A stretch of DNA of 64,000 nucleotides. Source: Albitalea sp966211955 (lineage in GTDB: Bacteria > Pseudomonadota > Gammaproteobacteria > Burkholderiales > Burkholderiaceae_C). The translations under genes and the position numbers were made by a program. Below are positions 7,726 through 16,071 of the stretch, one piece after another (the stretch's first letter is position 1; each line of letters opens with the position of its first letter). The stretch spans positions 1 through 64,000 of the forward strand of contig CBIHOF010000001.1 of the NCBI GenBank assembly GCA_966211955.1. Direction: 5' to 3'. A model generated the notes under the pieces. It did not search any database and was not told the origin of the DNA. It saw only the letters and a list, made by a program, of their open reading frames with translations.

Positions 7726-8709
7726 ATGAACCTGGAAGCCAATGACCTGATGCTCTTCGCGAAGGTGGTCGACGAGGGCAGTTTCAGCCGGGCGGCCGAC
7801 AAGGTCGGGCTGCCGAAATCCACCGTGTCGCGACGCATCGCCACGCTGGAATCGCAACTCGGCGAGCGCCTGCTGCTGCGCACGACGCGCAAGCTCACCG
7901 TCACCGATTTCGGCCACAGCGTGCTTGAGCATGCGAACCAGGTGTCGGCCGAGGTGGCCGCCGCCCAGCAACTGGCCCAGCACCGGCAGGTCGAGCCCAG
8001 CGGCCGGCTGCGCCTGTCCATGCCCGGCGACTTCGCCCACGCGGTGCTCGGCGGGCTGATGGCCGAGTTCATGCGCAAGCACCCCCTTGTCACGCTGGAG
8101 GTCGACCTCACGCCGCGCCGTGTCGACCTGGTGGGCGAAAACTTCGACCTCGCACTGCGCATGGGCAGCCTCGGGGACGACGCGTCAATCGCCGCCCGGC
8201 TCATCGCTCGCTTTTCCATCGGGCTGTACGCCGCGCCCGCCTACATCGCGGAGCGTGGCATGCCCAGCGAACCCGAGGCGCTGATGGAGCACGACGGCTT
8301 GCGCATCCTCACGCGCACCGGCGAGCCGCATCGCTGGGAGCTGACCCGCGGCGAGCAGCACTGGGAAGGCGTCGCGCCCGGGCGTGCCGTCGCGAATTCA
8401 CCCGAGCTGCTGATCCGCCTGGCCCGCGCAGGCGCCGGGATCGCGGCGGTGACGGACCACTTCGCCATGCCCTACGTGCAAGATGGCGAACTGGTGCCCG
8501 TGCTGCAGGACTGGTCGTTGCCTGAAACCGAATGCTGGGCGGTGTTCCCGGGGCGGCGGCTGATGCCGGCGCGCACGCGGCTGTTCCTCGATGCACTCGC
8601 GGCGCAGTTCAGCGCGCCGGAGTGCCACGCGGTCAACCAGAAGCTGCGCGCCGAGAAGGAAAAGGCCCGGCCCCGGGCGGCGAGAGCCGCCGGTCTGTCA
8701 GGTCAGTAG
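7726..8709 (+). CDS. LysR-family transcriptional regulator (AaeR/CrgA-like group)
   Basis: About 327 residues from the ATG at 7726, or 331 from an ATG at 7714. The N-terminal winged helix-turn-helix (about 1-60) contains FSRAADKVGLPKSTVSRR, and the effector domain follows (about 90-300) with the two-lobe layout of LysR regulators. This subgroup often controls a divergent quinone reductase or efflux gene and responds to phenolics or quinones. The divergent azoR gene and the repeated dyads in the gap fit that. The C-terminal tail is rich in Arg, Lys and Ala and extends past the usual end of the domain. Confidence 0.87.
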   Translation: MNLEANDLMLFAKVVDEGSFSRAADKVGLPKSTVSRRIATLESQLGERLLLRTTRKLTVTDFGHSVLEHANQVSAEVAAAQQLAQHRQVEPSGRLRLSMPGDFAHAVLGGLMAEFMRKHPLVTLEVDLTPRRVDLVGENFDLALRMGSLGDDASIAARLIARFSIGLYAAPAYIAERGMPSEPEALMEHDGLRILTRTGEPHRWELTRGEQHWEGVAPGRAVANSPELLIRLARAGAGIAAVTDHFAMPYVQDGELVPVLQDWSLPETECWAVFPGRRLMPARTRLFLDALAAQFSAPECHAVNQKLRAEKEKARPRAARAAGLSGQ

Positions 8710-9911
8710 ACCAGCCCCATCGCGTCGCGAACGTCGCGCATGGTCTCGCGCGCCACGGTGCGCGCCCGCTCGGTGCCCACCTCGACGATCCAGTGCACCT
8801 GCTTCGGGTTGGTGAGGTAAGCCTCGGCCCGCTCACGCCACGGTTGCTGCTCGCGCTTGATCGCGTCGATCACCGGCTGCTTGCACTCGAGGCAGCCGAT
8901 GCCGGCGGTGGTGCAGCCCTGGCGCACCCACGCTTGCGTGGGCGCGTCGGAATACACCTGATGGAACTGCCACACCGGGCACTTGTCGGGGTCGCCCGGG
9001 TCGCTGCGGTGCACCCGCGCCGGGTCGGTGGGCATGCGCTTGATCTTGCGCTCGACCTCGGCAGGCTCCTCGCGCATCGCGATGGTGTTGCCGTAGCTCT
9101 TGCTCATCTTGTCGCCGTCCAGGCCGGGCAGCTTGCTCGTCTCGGTGAGCAGCACGGCGGGCTCAGTCAGCACGGTCTTGCCGGTGCCCTTGAGGTGGCC
9201 CAGCAGCAGCTCGCTGTCCTCGGCCGTCCAGCCGGCAATGTTGGCGGCCGCCTTCTTGATGATGGATTCGCCCTTCGCCATCGCCTCGGGCTTGCCTTCT
9301 TGCTGGTGGTCGCGGCGCTGCTTTTCAAGGTAGCGCGCGTCGTCCTTGCTCAGCTTGGCGATGGCCGCCTGCACCTTGGCATCGAAGTCGGGCGTGCGGC
9401 CATACAGGTGGTTGAAGCGCCGTGCGACTTCGCGCGTGATCTCGACGTGCGGCGCCTGGTCTTCGCCGACCGGCACGTAGGCCGCCTTGTAGATGAGGAT
9501 GTCGGCCGCCTGCAGCAGCGGATAGCCGAGGAAGCCGTAGGTCGCGAGGTCGCGGTCCTTGAGCTTCTCCATCTGGTCCTTGTAGGTGGGCATGCGCTCG
9601 AGCCAGGACAGCGGCGTGCCCATGGACAAGAGCGTGAACAGCTCCGCGTGCTCGGGCAGGCGGCTCTGGATGAAGATGGTGGCCTTCTCCGGGTCGAGCC
9701 CGGCGGCGAGCCAGTCGATCACCATGTCGTAGACGTTGCGCTCGATGATCTCGCGGTCTTGGTAGTGCGTGGTCAGCGCGTGCCAGTCGGCCACGAAGTA
9801 GAAGCACTCGTAGTCCTGCTGCAGCTTCACCCAGTTCTTCAGGGCGCCGTGGTAGTGGCCGAGGTGCAAGGCGCCGGTGGGGCGCATGCCGGATAAGACT
9901 CGCTGTGTCAT
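8703..9911 (-). CDS. trpS: Tryptophan--tRNA ligase
   Basis: A 402-residue class I aminoacyl-tRNA synthetase that charges tRNA-Trp. The HIGH-type motif LHLGHYHG lies at residues 15-22 right after SGMRPTG, and the KMSKS loop reads DKMSKSYGN near residue 270. It is longer than the E. coli enzyme (about 334) because of an insertion with ECKQPVIDAI and the preceding Cys-containing region near the C-terminal part, a form common in beta- and gammaproteobacteria. Its stop overlaps the end of the LysR gene by 7 bp, tail to tail. Confidence 0.95.
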   Translation of the reverse strand: MTQRVLSGMRPTGALHLGHYHGALKNWVKLQQDYECFYFVADWHALTTHYQDREIIERNVYDMVIDWLAAGLDPEKATIFIQSRLPEHAELFTLLSMGTPLSWLERMPTYKDQMEKLKDRDLATYGFLGYPLLQAADILIYKAAYVPVGEDQAPHVEITREVARRFNHLYGRTPDFDAKVQAAIAKLSKDDARYLEKQRRDHQQEGKPEAMAKGESIIKKAAANIAGWTAEDSELLLGHLKGTGKTVLTEPAVLLTETSKLPGLDGDKMSKSYGNTIAMREEPAEVERKIKRMPTDPARVHRSDPGDPDKCPVWQFHQVYSDAPTQAWVRQGCTTAGIGCLECKQPVIDAIKREQQPWRERAEAYLTNPKQVHWIVEVGTERARTVARETMRDVRDAMGLVY

Positions 9912-9967
9912 CGTGGGGCTCTCTGGTCGAGGGGCGAATTGTAGGTGGCCGCTACACTTTCGCCGCC

Positions 9968-10594
9968 ATGAAGAACATCGTCATCCTGATCTCCGGCCGA
10001 GGCTCCAACATGGAGGCGATCGTGCGGGCCTGCGCCGCCGAAGGCTGGAATGCGCGGATCGCCGCGGTGGTGAGCAATCGGCCCGACGCCGCGGGCCTCG
10101 CCTTCGCGCAGGAGCGCGGCATCGCGACCGCGGTGGTGGACCACACCGCCCATGCCGATCGCGAGGCCTTCGATGCCGAGCTCGCGCGCGTCATCGAGCA
10201 GTTCTCGCCCGACGCGCTCGTGCTCGCGGGCTTCATGCGCATCCTCACGCCGGCCTTCGTCAAGCGCTTCGAGCGGCGCATGCTGAACATCCATCCGTCG
10301 CTGCTGCCGGCCTTCACGGGGCTGCACACGCACCGCCGCGCGCTCGAGGCGGGCTGCAAGCTGGCGGGGACCACGGTTCATTTCGTCACTGCGGAGCTCG
10401 ACCATGGGCCCATCGTCGCGCAGGCGATGGTGCCGGTGCTGTCCAACGACACCGAGCAGACGCTTGCGGCGCGCGTGCTCACGCGCGAGCACCTCATCTA
10501 CCCGAAGGCCGTGCGCTGGCTGGTGGACGGCGCGCTGCGCGAGGAGAGGGGCGTCATCACGCACACGGGCGGCGAGTCGCAGTTGTTCAGCTAG
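9968..10594 (+). CDS. purN: Phosphoribosylglycinamide formyltransferase
   Basis: A 208-residue enzyme of purine biosynthesis that transfers a formyl group from 10-formyl-tetrahydrofolate to GAR. Visible signatures are LISGRGSNM near the start, AGFMRIL, the LNIHPSLLPAF active-site block with the catalytic Asn and His, and HFVTAELDHGPIV containing the catalytic Asp. The ATG at 9968 begins the fold; an in-frame upstream extension is not family-like. Its stop TAG and the stop of the convergent DUF1345 gene share the palindrome CTAG (10591-10594). Confidence 0.95.
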   Translation: MKNIVILISGRGSNMEAIVRACAAEGWNARIAAVVSNRPDAAGLAFAQERGIATAVVDHTAHADREAFDAELARVIEQFSPDALVLAGFMRILTPAFVKRFERRMLNIHPSLLPAFTGLHTHRRALEAGCKLAGTTVHFVTAELDHGPIVAQAMVPVLSNDTEQTLAARVLTREHLIYPKAVRWLVDGALREERGVITHTGGESQLFS

Positions 10595-11232
10595 AACAGG
10601 CCCGACGCGATGTTGATGAAGAAGGCCAGCACCGCGGTGTTGAACACGAAGGACAGCACCGACTGTGCGAGCACCACCGTACGCATCGTGCGGCCCGTCA
10701 CCGCGACGTCGGCCGTCTGCAGCGCGACGGCGATGGTGAACGAGAAGTAGAGAAAGTCCATGTAGTCCGGCCGGAAGCCCGGCTCGGCGTTCGGAAATAC
10801 AAGGCCGCTCTCGTGCTCGACCGTGTGGTAGAGGCTCGCGTAGTTGAGCGTGAAGAGCGTCGGCAGCAGCAGCCAGGAGCCCATCACGGTGATGAAGGTG
10901 AGCACCACCTGCTGAACACCGGGCGCCGTGTGCGACGGCTTGCCGGCAGCCAACTCCAGCACGATGGCGGCGAGGCTCGCCAGGCATGCGAGCACCACCA
11001 TCACCGAGACGGTCAACGCGCCCTCTGAATGCGCGATGGCCACGCGCTGCAGGCGGCTGTGGTCGGCGCGATACATCGACAGGCCGATCAGCACGAGGTA
11101 CAGCCACACGCCCGCGTTCCAGCCGATGAGCACCTGCGTGACCGCCGCCTTGGCCGGGACGGCCAGGCCGATCGCCACCCCGATGGCGGCGGCGATGAGC
11201 ATGCGCGGACGGGCGCGGAAGTGGTTGGCCAT
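10591..11232 (-). CDS. DUF1345 family membrane protein
   Basis: A 213-residue integral membrane protein with about five hydrophobic segments: residues around 11-30, 33-50, 70-92, 105-125 and the C-terminal 180-210. The motif YMDFLYFSFTIAVALQTADV near the fourth segment is typical of DUF1345. The family is widespread and uncharacterised. The ATG at 11232 follows the DUF1653 gene on the same strand by 8 bp, so the two are probably cotranscribed. The much longer in-frame extension across the neighbouring methyltransferase gene is antisense and is not coding. Confidence 0.82.
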   Translation of the reverse strand: MANHFRARPRMLIAAAIGVAIGLAVPAKAAVTQVLIGWNAGVWLYLVLIGLSMYRADHSRLQRVAIAHSEGALTVSVMVVLACLASLAAIVLELAAGKPSHTAPGVQQVVLTFITVMGSWLLLPTLFTLNYASLYHTVEHESGLVFPNAEPGFRPDYMDFLYFSFTIAVALQTADVAVTGRTMRTVVLAQSVLSFVFNTAVLAFFINIASGLF

Positions 11233-11240
11233 GCGCAGCG

Positions 11241-11477
11241 TCAGCCGATGCGTTCGAAGCGCGGGACGGAGCGGCCATCGACCGTCACGTCCTCGAAGAA
11301 CATGGCGTGCGGGCGCACCCACCAGCCCGACTGGTTGTACAGCGGCCGGTACACCACCAGCGGTTCGTGCGTCTCGCTGTGCCGCGCTGCACCCAGCACT
11401 TCGTACTCGCCGCCCTTGTAATGGCGGTAGCGGCCGGTGGGCGTGGGCGGAAGCGGGGTCAGGTCGGTGTCGCTCAT
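11241..11477 (-). CDS. DUF1653 family protein
   Basis: A 78-residue soluble protein. The core GRYRHYKGGEYEVLG, then ETHEPLVVYRPLY and GWWVRPHAMFFEDV, is the DUF1653 signature, a small SH3-like fold of unknown role. It lies 8 bp upstream of the DUF1345 gene on the same strand and diverges from the methyltransferase gene starting at 11539. Function cannot be stated from the sequence. Confidence 0.85.
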   Translation of the reverse strand: MSDTDLTPLPPTPTGRYRHYKGGEYEVLGAARHSETHEPLVVYRPLYNQSGWWVRPHAMFFEDVTVDGRSVPRFERIG

Positions 11478-11538
11478 GGGGCCCGAGGATAAAGGTCAAC
11501 GAGAAGGCCCACGAGAAGGGCCAACGATAATCGCGCCC

Positions 11539-12798
11539 ATGCATCCCAACGCCCTCCTCGAACTTGCCACCGAACTGCTGCACCGCGTGATGAAGTTCGA
11601 TTCGCCCGCCGACGGCGTCGTGTCCGCCTTCTTCCGCGAGCACCGCATGCTCGGCACGCGCGAGCGCCATTCGCTCGCCGAGACCACCTACAACGTGCTG
11701 CGCAACCGCTCGCTGTACCAGCACCTCGCGCAATCGGGCAAGGGCGAGATGGAGCGCCGCCTGGCCATCCTTGGCTGGCAGGGCAACGAAGGCTTTCTTC
11801 GCGCGGCCCTGAGCGAGCAGGAGCAGCAGTGGCTGGAGAAGGTCAAGCTGGTGGACCGCACCGCGCTGCCCGAGAAGCTGCGCCACAACCTGCCCGAATG
11901 GCTGGCCACGCCGCTGCACGAAGCGCTGGGCGAGGAGTTCTGGCCGCTGGTGGACAGCATGAACCAGCCGGCCGCGCTCGACTTGCGCGTGAACACATTC
12001 AAGGCCAAGCGCGAGGATGTGCAGCAGGCATTGGCCAAGGCCAACATCGAAGCACTGCCGACGCCGTACTCGCCCTGGGGGCTGCGCATCGACGGCAAAC
12101 CCAACCTGTCCAAGCTGGAAGTGTTCACGAGCGGCGACGTCGAGGTGCAGGACGAGGGCAGCCAGCTGCTCGCACTGCTGACCGATGCCAAGCGTGGCGA
12201 GATGGTGGTCGACTTCTGCGCCGGCGCGGGCGGCAAGACGCTCGCACTGGGCGCGTCCATGCGCAACACCGGCCGGCTCTACGCCTTCGACACCTCGGGC
12301 CACCGCCTGGCCGCGCTCAAACCGCGCCTGGCACGCAGCGGCTTGTCCAACGTCTACCCGGTGCAGATTGCCCACGAGCGCGACGAGCGGGTGAAGCGGC
12401 TGGCTGGCAAGATCGACCGGGTGCTGGTCGACGCGCCGTGCTCCGGCCTGGGCACCTTGAGACGCAACCCGGACATGAAGTGGCGCCAATCGCCCGAATC
12501 CATTGCCGAGCTGAAGGAAAAGCAGGCCGCCATCCTGGACAGCGCGGCGCGGCTGGTGAAGCCGGGTGGACGCCTCGTTTACGCCACTTGCAGCCTGCTG
12601 GACGAAGAAAACGAGGGAATTGCCCGTGCATTCAGCGAATCCCACGCCCGTGACTTCAAGCCTATGGCGGCCTCCGAGGTGCTCGGCCGGGCGCACGTGA
12701 GCGATGCGCAGACGCTCGTTCGTGATGAATTCCTGCGCTTGTGGCCCCACAAGCACGCCACCGACGGATTCTTCGCCGCGGTGTGGGAACGCAGTTGA
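11539..12798 (+). CDS. RsmB/NOP family RNA m5C methyltransferase
   Basis: A 419-residue SAM-dependent enzyme. The N-terminal part (about 1-140) is an NusB-like helical region. The methyltransferase core has VVDFCAGAGGKT (SAM motif I), VDAPCSGLGTL with Cys301, and YATCSLLDEEN with Cys351. In this family the Cys of the TC motif attacks the base and that of the PC motif helps release the product, so both needed residues are present. It methylates cytosine in RNA, as RsmB does at 16S C967, but the exact site is not certain: a second family member often exists beside rsmB, so the symbol is withheld. The ATG at 11539 fits the conserved N-terminus. Confidence 0.85.
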   Translation: MHPNALLELATELLHRVMKFDSPADGVVSAFFREHRMLGTRERHSLAETTYNVLRNRSLYQHLAQSGKGEMERRLAILGWQGNEGFLRAALSEQEQQWLEKVKLVDRTALPEKLRHNLPEWLATPLHEALGEEFWPLVDSMNQPAALDLRVNTFKAKREDVQQALAKANIEALPTPYSPWGLRIDGKPNLSKLEVFTSGDVEVQDEGSQLLALLTDAKRGEMVVDFCAGAGGKTLALGASMRNTGRLYAFDTSGHRLAALKPRLARSGLSNVYPVQIAHERDERVKRLAGKIDRVLVDAPCSGLGTLRRNPDMKWRQSPESIAELKEKQAAILDSAARLVKPGGRLVYATCSLLDEENEGIARAFSESHARDFKPMAASEVLGRAHVSDAQTLVRDEFLRLWPHKHATDGFFAAVWERS

Positions 12799-12927
12799 AG
12801 GTTTCCTGATCCATCTCAAATCGCGTGAATTGAAGGCGCCAGACCCCGTAGTTTCCGAGGGGTATTCCTGGGGGCCCCTCGGTACAATGCGCCACCCGCC
12901 GTCGGTGACGGCATGAAGGCTAGTTCA

Positions 12928-14151
12928 ATGAATGTTCTGATGTCGATCTGGGATGGTTTGATCAACTGGCTGGCTTATGGCCTGTCCGGCATGGCGTGGT
13001 GGCAGGTCGTCCTGTTCACGCTCGTCACCACCCACATCACGATCGCCTCCGTCACGATCTTCCTGCACCGCGCCCAGGCGCACCGTGCGCTCGATCTCGG
13101 CCCGATCCCTTCTCATTTCTTCCGCCTGTGGCTGTGGCTGACCACCGGCATGGTGACCAAGGAATGGGTCGCCATCCACCGCAAGCACCACGCCAAGTGC
13201 GAAACCGAAGAAGACCCGCACAGCCCGCAGACGCGCGGCATCAAGGCGGTGCTGCTGACCGGCAGCGAGATGTACCGCACCGAAGCCAAGAACCAGCAGA
13301 CTCTCGCCAAGTTCGGCCACGGCACCCCCGATGACTGGATCGAGCGCAATCTCTACAGCCGCTTCACCTGGCAAGGCGTCGGCATCACCCTGCTCATCGA
13401 CCTGATGCTCTTCGGCGCCATCGGCCTGGCCGTGTGGGCGGTGCAGATGCTGTGGATCCCGATCACCGCCGCCGGCATCATCAATGGCATCGGCCACTGG
13501 TGGGGCTATCGCAACTACGAAGCGCCGGACGCATCGCGCAACGTGTCGCCGTGGGGCATCATCATCGGCGGCGAAGAGCTGCACAACAACCACCACACCT
13601 ACCCGACCTCGGCCAAGCTGTCGGTCAAGCCCTACGAGTTCGACATCGGCTGGATGTACATCCGCGGTCTCGAGATGCTCGGCTGGGCCAAGGTCCGCAA
13701 GACGGTGCCCACGCTCAAGCTGGGCAGCATCAAGCCGGTGGCTGATTCGCAGACGCTGGAAGCCGTCATCGCCAACCGCTACGAAGTGATGGCCAAGTAC
13801 GCCAAGCACCTGCGCAGCGCTTGCGGTGCCGAGCTGGCCCGCCTGAAGGCCGAAGGCGCCGAGAACACCGCCAAGTGGACGGAGATGCACCTGGCCAAGC
13901 GCTGGCTGCATCGCGACGAAGACAAGATCCCGAGCCACCTGAAGACGCAGGTCGCCAATGCCTGTGCCCAGAGCGCGGGCCTCGCCAAGCTCGTGGCCAT
14001 GCGCGAAGAGCTGCGCCAGCTGTGGACCCGCACCAACGTGTCGGCAGAACAGCTGGTGGCTGACCTGCAGGCCTGGTGCAAGAAGGCCGAGGAAAGCGGG
14101 ATTGCGGCGCTGCAGGAATTCGCGCTCAAGCTGCGCGCGGCGCACGCCTGA
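12928..14151 (+). CDS. Acyl-CoA / fatty-acid delta-9-type desaturase
   Basis: A 407-residue membrane diiron enzyme. Three histidine boxes are present: HRAQAHR (about 47-53), HRKHH (about 84-88) and ELHNNHHTYP (about 217-226). Membrane helices lie before the first box and between the second and third (about 130-170). These desaturases insert a cis double bond into acyl chains using O2 and electrons, changing membrane fluidity. The C-terminal 150 residues are a soluble helical extension seen in the proteobacterial branch. An AAGG site 8 bp upstream favours the ATG at 12928 over the one at 12913. A strong terminator follows. Confidence 0.88.
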   Translation: MNVLMSIWDGLINWLAYGLSGMAWWQVVLFTLVTTHITIASVTIFLHRAQAHRALDLGPIPSHFFRLWLWLTTGMVTKEWVAIHRKHHAKCETEEDPHSPQTRGIKAVLLTGSEMYRTEAKNQQTLAKFGHGTPDDWIERNLYSRFTWQGVGITLLIDLMLFGAIGLAVWAVQMLWIPITAAGIINGIGHWWGYRNYEAPDASRNVSPWGIIIGGEELHNNHHTYPTSAKLSVKPYEFDIGWMYIRGLEMLGWAKVRKTVPTLKLGSIKPVADSQTLEAVIANRYEVMAKYAKHLRSACGAELARLKAEGAENTAKWTEMHLAKRWLHRDEDKIPSHLKTQVANACAQSAGLAKLVAMREELRQLWTRTNVSAEQLVADLQAWCKKAEESGIAALQEFALKLRAAHA

Positions 14152-14174
14152 TCCAGGCTGTCCGCATTCAGATC

Positions 14175-14202
14175 AAAGGGCCCGCGTCGCGGGCCTTTTT
14201 TT
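14175..14202 (+). terminator. Rho-independent terminator after the desaturase
   Basis: Stem GGCCCG / CGGGCC with a five-base loop, flanked by an A run on the left and seven T on the right. It ends the desaturase transcript and also separates it from the convergent hydrolase gene of the carrier-protein cluster. Confidence 0.85.
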
Positions 14203-14227
14203 CTTGAGCTGCACGCAGTGGTGTCCG

Positions 14228-16069
14228 TCAGGCCAGGCGCTTGGAAATCCCGAAGCCAGTGGTGGCATTTAGCGCGGCAGGCGCCGGCGCTGCCCCGCCC
14301 ACTGGCGGGTCGACGAGCCCTGTGAGCTGGCGGCACAGCCCCTCGCGGTCTTCCCGCAGCGTGAACAGATGGTCGGCACCGCGGGCATGATCGATGTGCA
14401 GCAGGCCGCGTTTGCGCAAGCGCTTCACGGTCGCGCCGCCCAGCGACCACAGCAAGGTCTCGCCGTGCTCGTCGTCGGAGAAGACGAAGCGGATCTGCGT
14501 GTGCCGGCGGGCCAGTTGCAGCAGCTCGGTGGGCAGATCGTTGTTCAGGTGCACACCCAGGAGGCGCAACAGGTCGCGTCCGCGGTTGGTGGCCTTGCCG
14601 CCGGCCATCACCACGAGATTGCGCAGCACGCGAACGATCTTCGACGGGTCCGAGAGGAGCGCCTGCCAGCGTGAGGGATCGAACAGGTTGCGCTTGTAGC
14701 CGCGCACCGAATCGACGACCTCCGCCTTGCGTTCGACCAGGTCCACCCGTGTGTCCCCGACCGACAGGAAGAGCAGCGGGTTGATCATCACCACGGCGTC
14801 GACGGCCGTCGTCTCGACCGCTGCCCGCAACGCGTTGTAGGCACCCGCGCACAGGCCGATCAGCTGCACCTGCTTCACGCCATGCCGTTCGCGCACGTGC
14901 CGCACGGAGGCGGCAATGTCGTCCAGCGCATTGCGCAGGTAGGGCAGGTTCTCGGCAAAGCCTGGCCTCGCCTGACTGTCGCCGATGCCCGAGAGATCGA
15001 GCCGCAACACGACGACGCCTCGGGCCGCCCACTCGCGCGCCAGATGCACGTAGAGCCGGCCGGGGCCGATGCGCCGGTCCGCGCCGCCGGACAGCAGGAC
15101 GACCGCGCGTTGCGGCTCCGCTTGCAAGGACTCGTCCGGCGCCGTGACCAATGCCGTGAGCCGCGCACCCACGTCGATATGCTCGACCTGCTCGACGATC
15201 GCCATGCCGCGCGGCGGCGTCAATCGCAGCGCCGCGCGGCGTTCCACCGCCGCGGCAGGGGCCGGATCGGCGAGCGGCGCACGCTCGATCATCCACGGCA
15301 CGATGGTGTCGATGATGGCGGTGGGCACGTCGCAGTGGTGCGGTGACGACTCGCGGACCATGCCTGCATAGCCCGGCACCCGCAGCGACCTTGCATCGGC
15401 GCCGAGCGCGTGGAGGTGCTTGAGCCAGCGCGCATCGGTCGGCAGGTCGTCGCGTTCGATGATCAATGTCGGATAGGCCGGCGCGTTCGATTCCTTGAGC
15501 AGGTCCAGCGCCTTGAGCGCTTCCTGCGTGGTCAGGTCCATGGCGTAGCCACCCGCTTCGAGCAGGCCGTCGGTGCGCTCCTTGGGCACGTTCATGCCCT
15601 GGCTTGCGGCGCCCAGCGAGTAGGCCTTCATCTCTCGAACGAAGAGCCGACCGGCGGTGACTGGTGCGATGGCGATGAGGCCCGCGACGTCGGTGCGCTC
15701 GCGCGCCGCCCATGCCGCGAGCAGGCTGCCCAGTCGCACTCCGACGAGGCAGACCTCGCTCACGCCCGTTTCACGCCTGAGCGTGTCGATCGCGTCATTG
15801 ACCGAGGCCAGCCAGCGCGCCACGGAGTCGCTGTCGAAGTCGCCACCCGCTGAGTCGCCGGTTCCGGCGTAGTCGAAACGCAGGGCGGGCAGGCCATGCG
15901 CGGCCGCCGCCTGCGCGATGTGCTTGAGGCTGCGGTGGATGCACAGGTCCTCGCGGCCGAAGCTGCTGCAGATGACGACGCCGCGCCGTGCCGGCCGGTC
16001 ACTCGCGTGCACCCAGGCCAGCGATTCGCGGCCCGCCGGGCCGAAGTAGAGGGTGCGCGGTGCGTCCAT
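14228..16069 (-). CDS. Tandem alpha/beta hydrolase with non-serine nucleophile elbows
   Basis: A 613-residue cytoplasmic protein made of two alpha/beta-hydrolase domains. Domain 1 (about 5-265) has FDYAGTGDSAG and the elbow LVGVRLGSLLA, where Arg112 stands in place of the catalytic Ser. Domain 2 (about 290-590) has LDLSGIGDSQ and the elbow LIGLCAGAYNA, where Cys407 is at the nucleophile position; a late Asp/His pair (HIDHARGADHLF) could complete a triad. From memory of the families, the two halves resemble exosortase A-associated hydrolases of types 2 and 1. It is the last gene of the minus-strand carrier-protein operon: its ATG at 16069 lies 2 bp past the GH2 stop, and an upstream TTG at 16075 overlaps that stop. 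A thioesterase or transferase role on carrier-bound product is possible but unproven. Confidence 0.75.
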   Translation of the reverse strand: MDAPRTLYFGPAGRESLAWVHASDRPARRGVVICSSFGREDLCIHRSLKHIAQAAAAHGLPALRFDYAGTGDSAGGDFDSDSVARWLASVNDAIDTLRRETGVSEVCLVGVRLGSLLAAWAARERTDVAGLIAIAPVTAGRLFVREMKAYSLGAASQGMNVPKERTDGLLEAGGYAMDLTTQEALKALDLLKESNAPAYPTLIIERDDLPTDARWLKHLHALGADARSLRVPGYAGMVRESSPHHCDVPTAIIDTIVPWMIERAPLADPAPAAAVERRAALRLTPPRGMAIVEQVEHIDVGARLTALVTAPDESLQAEPQRAVVLLSGGADRRIGPGRLYVHLAREWAARGVVVLRLDLSGIGDSQARPGFAENLPYLRNALDDIAASVRHVRERHGVKQVQLIGLCAGAYNALRAAVETTAVDAVVMINPLLFLSVGDTRVDLVERKAEVVDSVRGYKRNLFDPSRWQALLSDPSKIVRVLRNLVVMAGGKATNRGRDLLRLLGVHLNNDLPTELLQLARRHTQIRFVFSDDEHGETLLWSLGGATVKRLRKRGLLHIDHARGADHLFTLREDREGLCRQLTGLVDPPVGGAAPAPAALNATTGFGISKRLA

Positions 16070-16071
16070 GC

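Noticed and set aside
11233..12819. Long N-terminal extension of the DUF1345 frame
   Set aside because: It crosses the DUF1653 and methyltransferase genes on the other strand. The membrane domain begins at the ATG at 11232.
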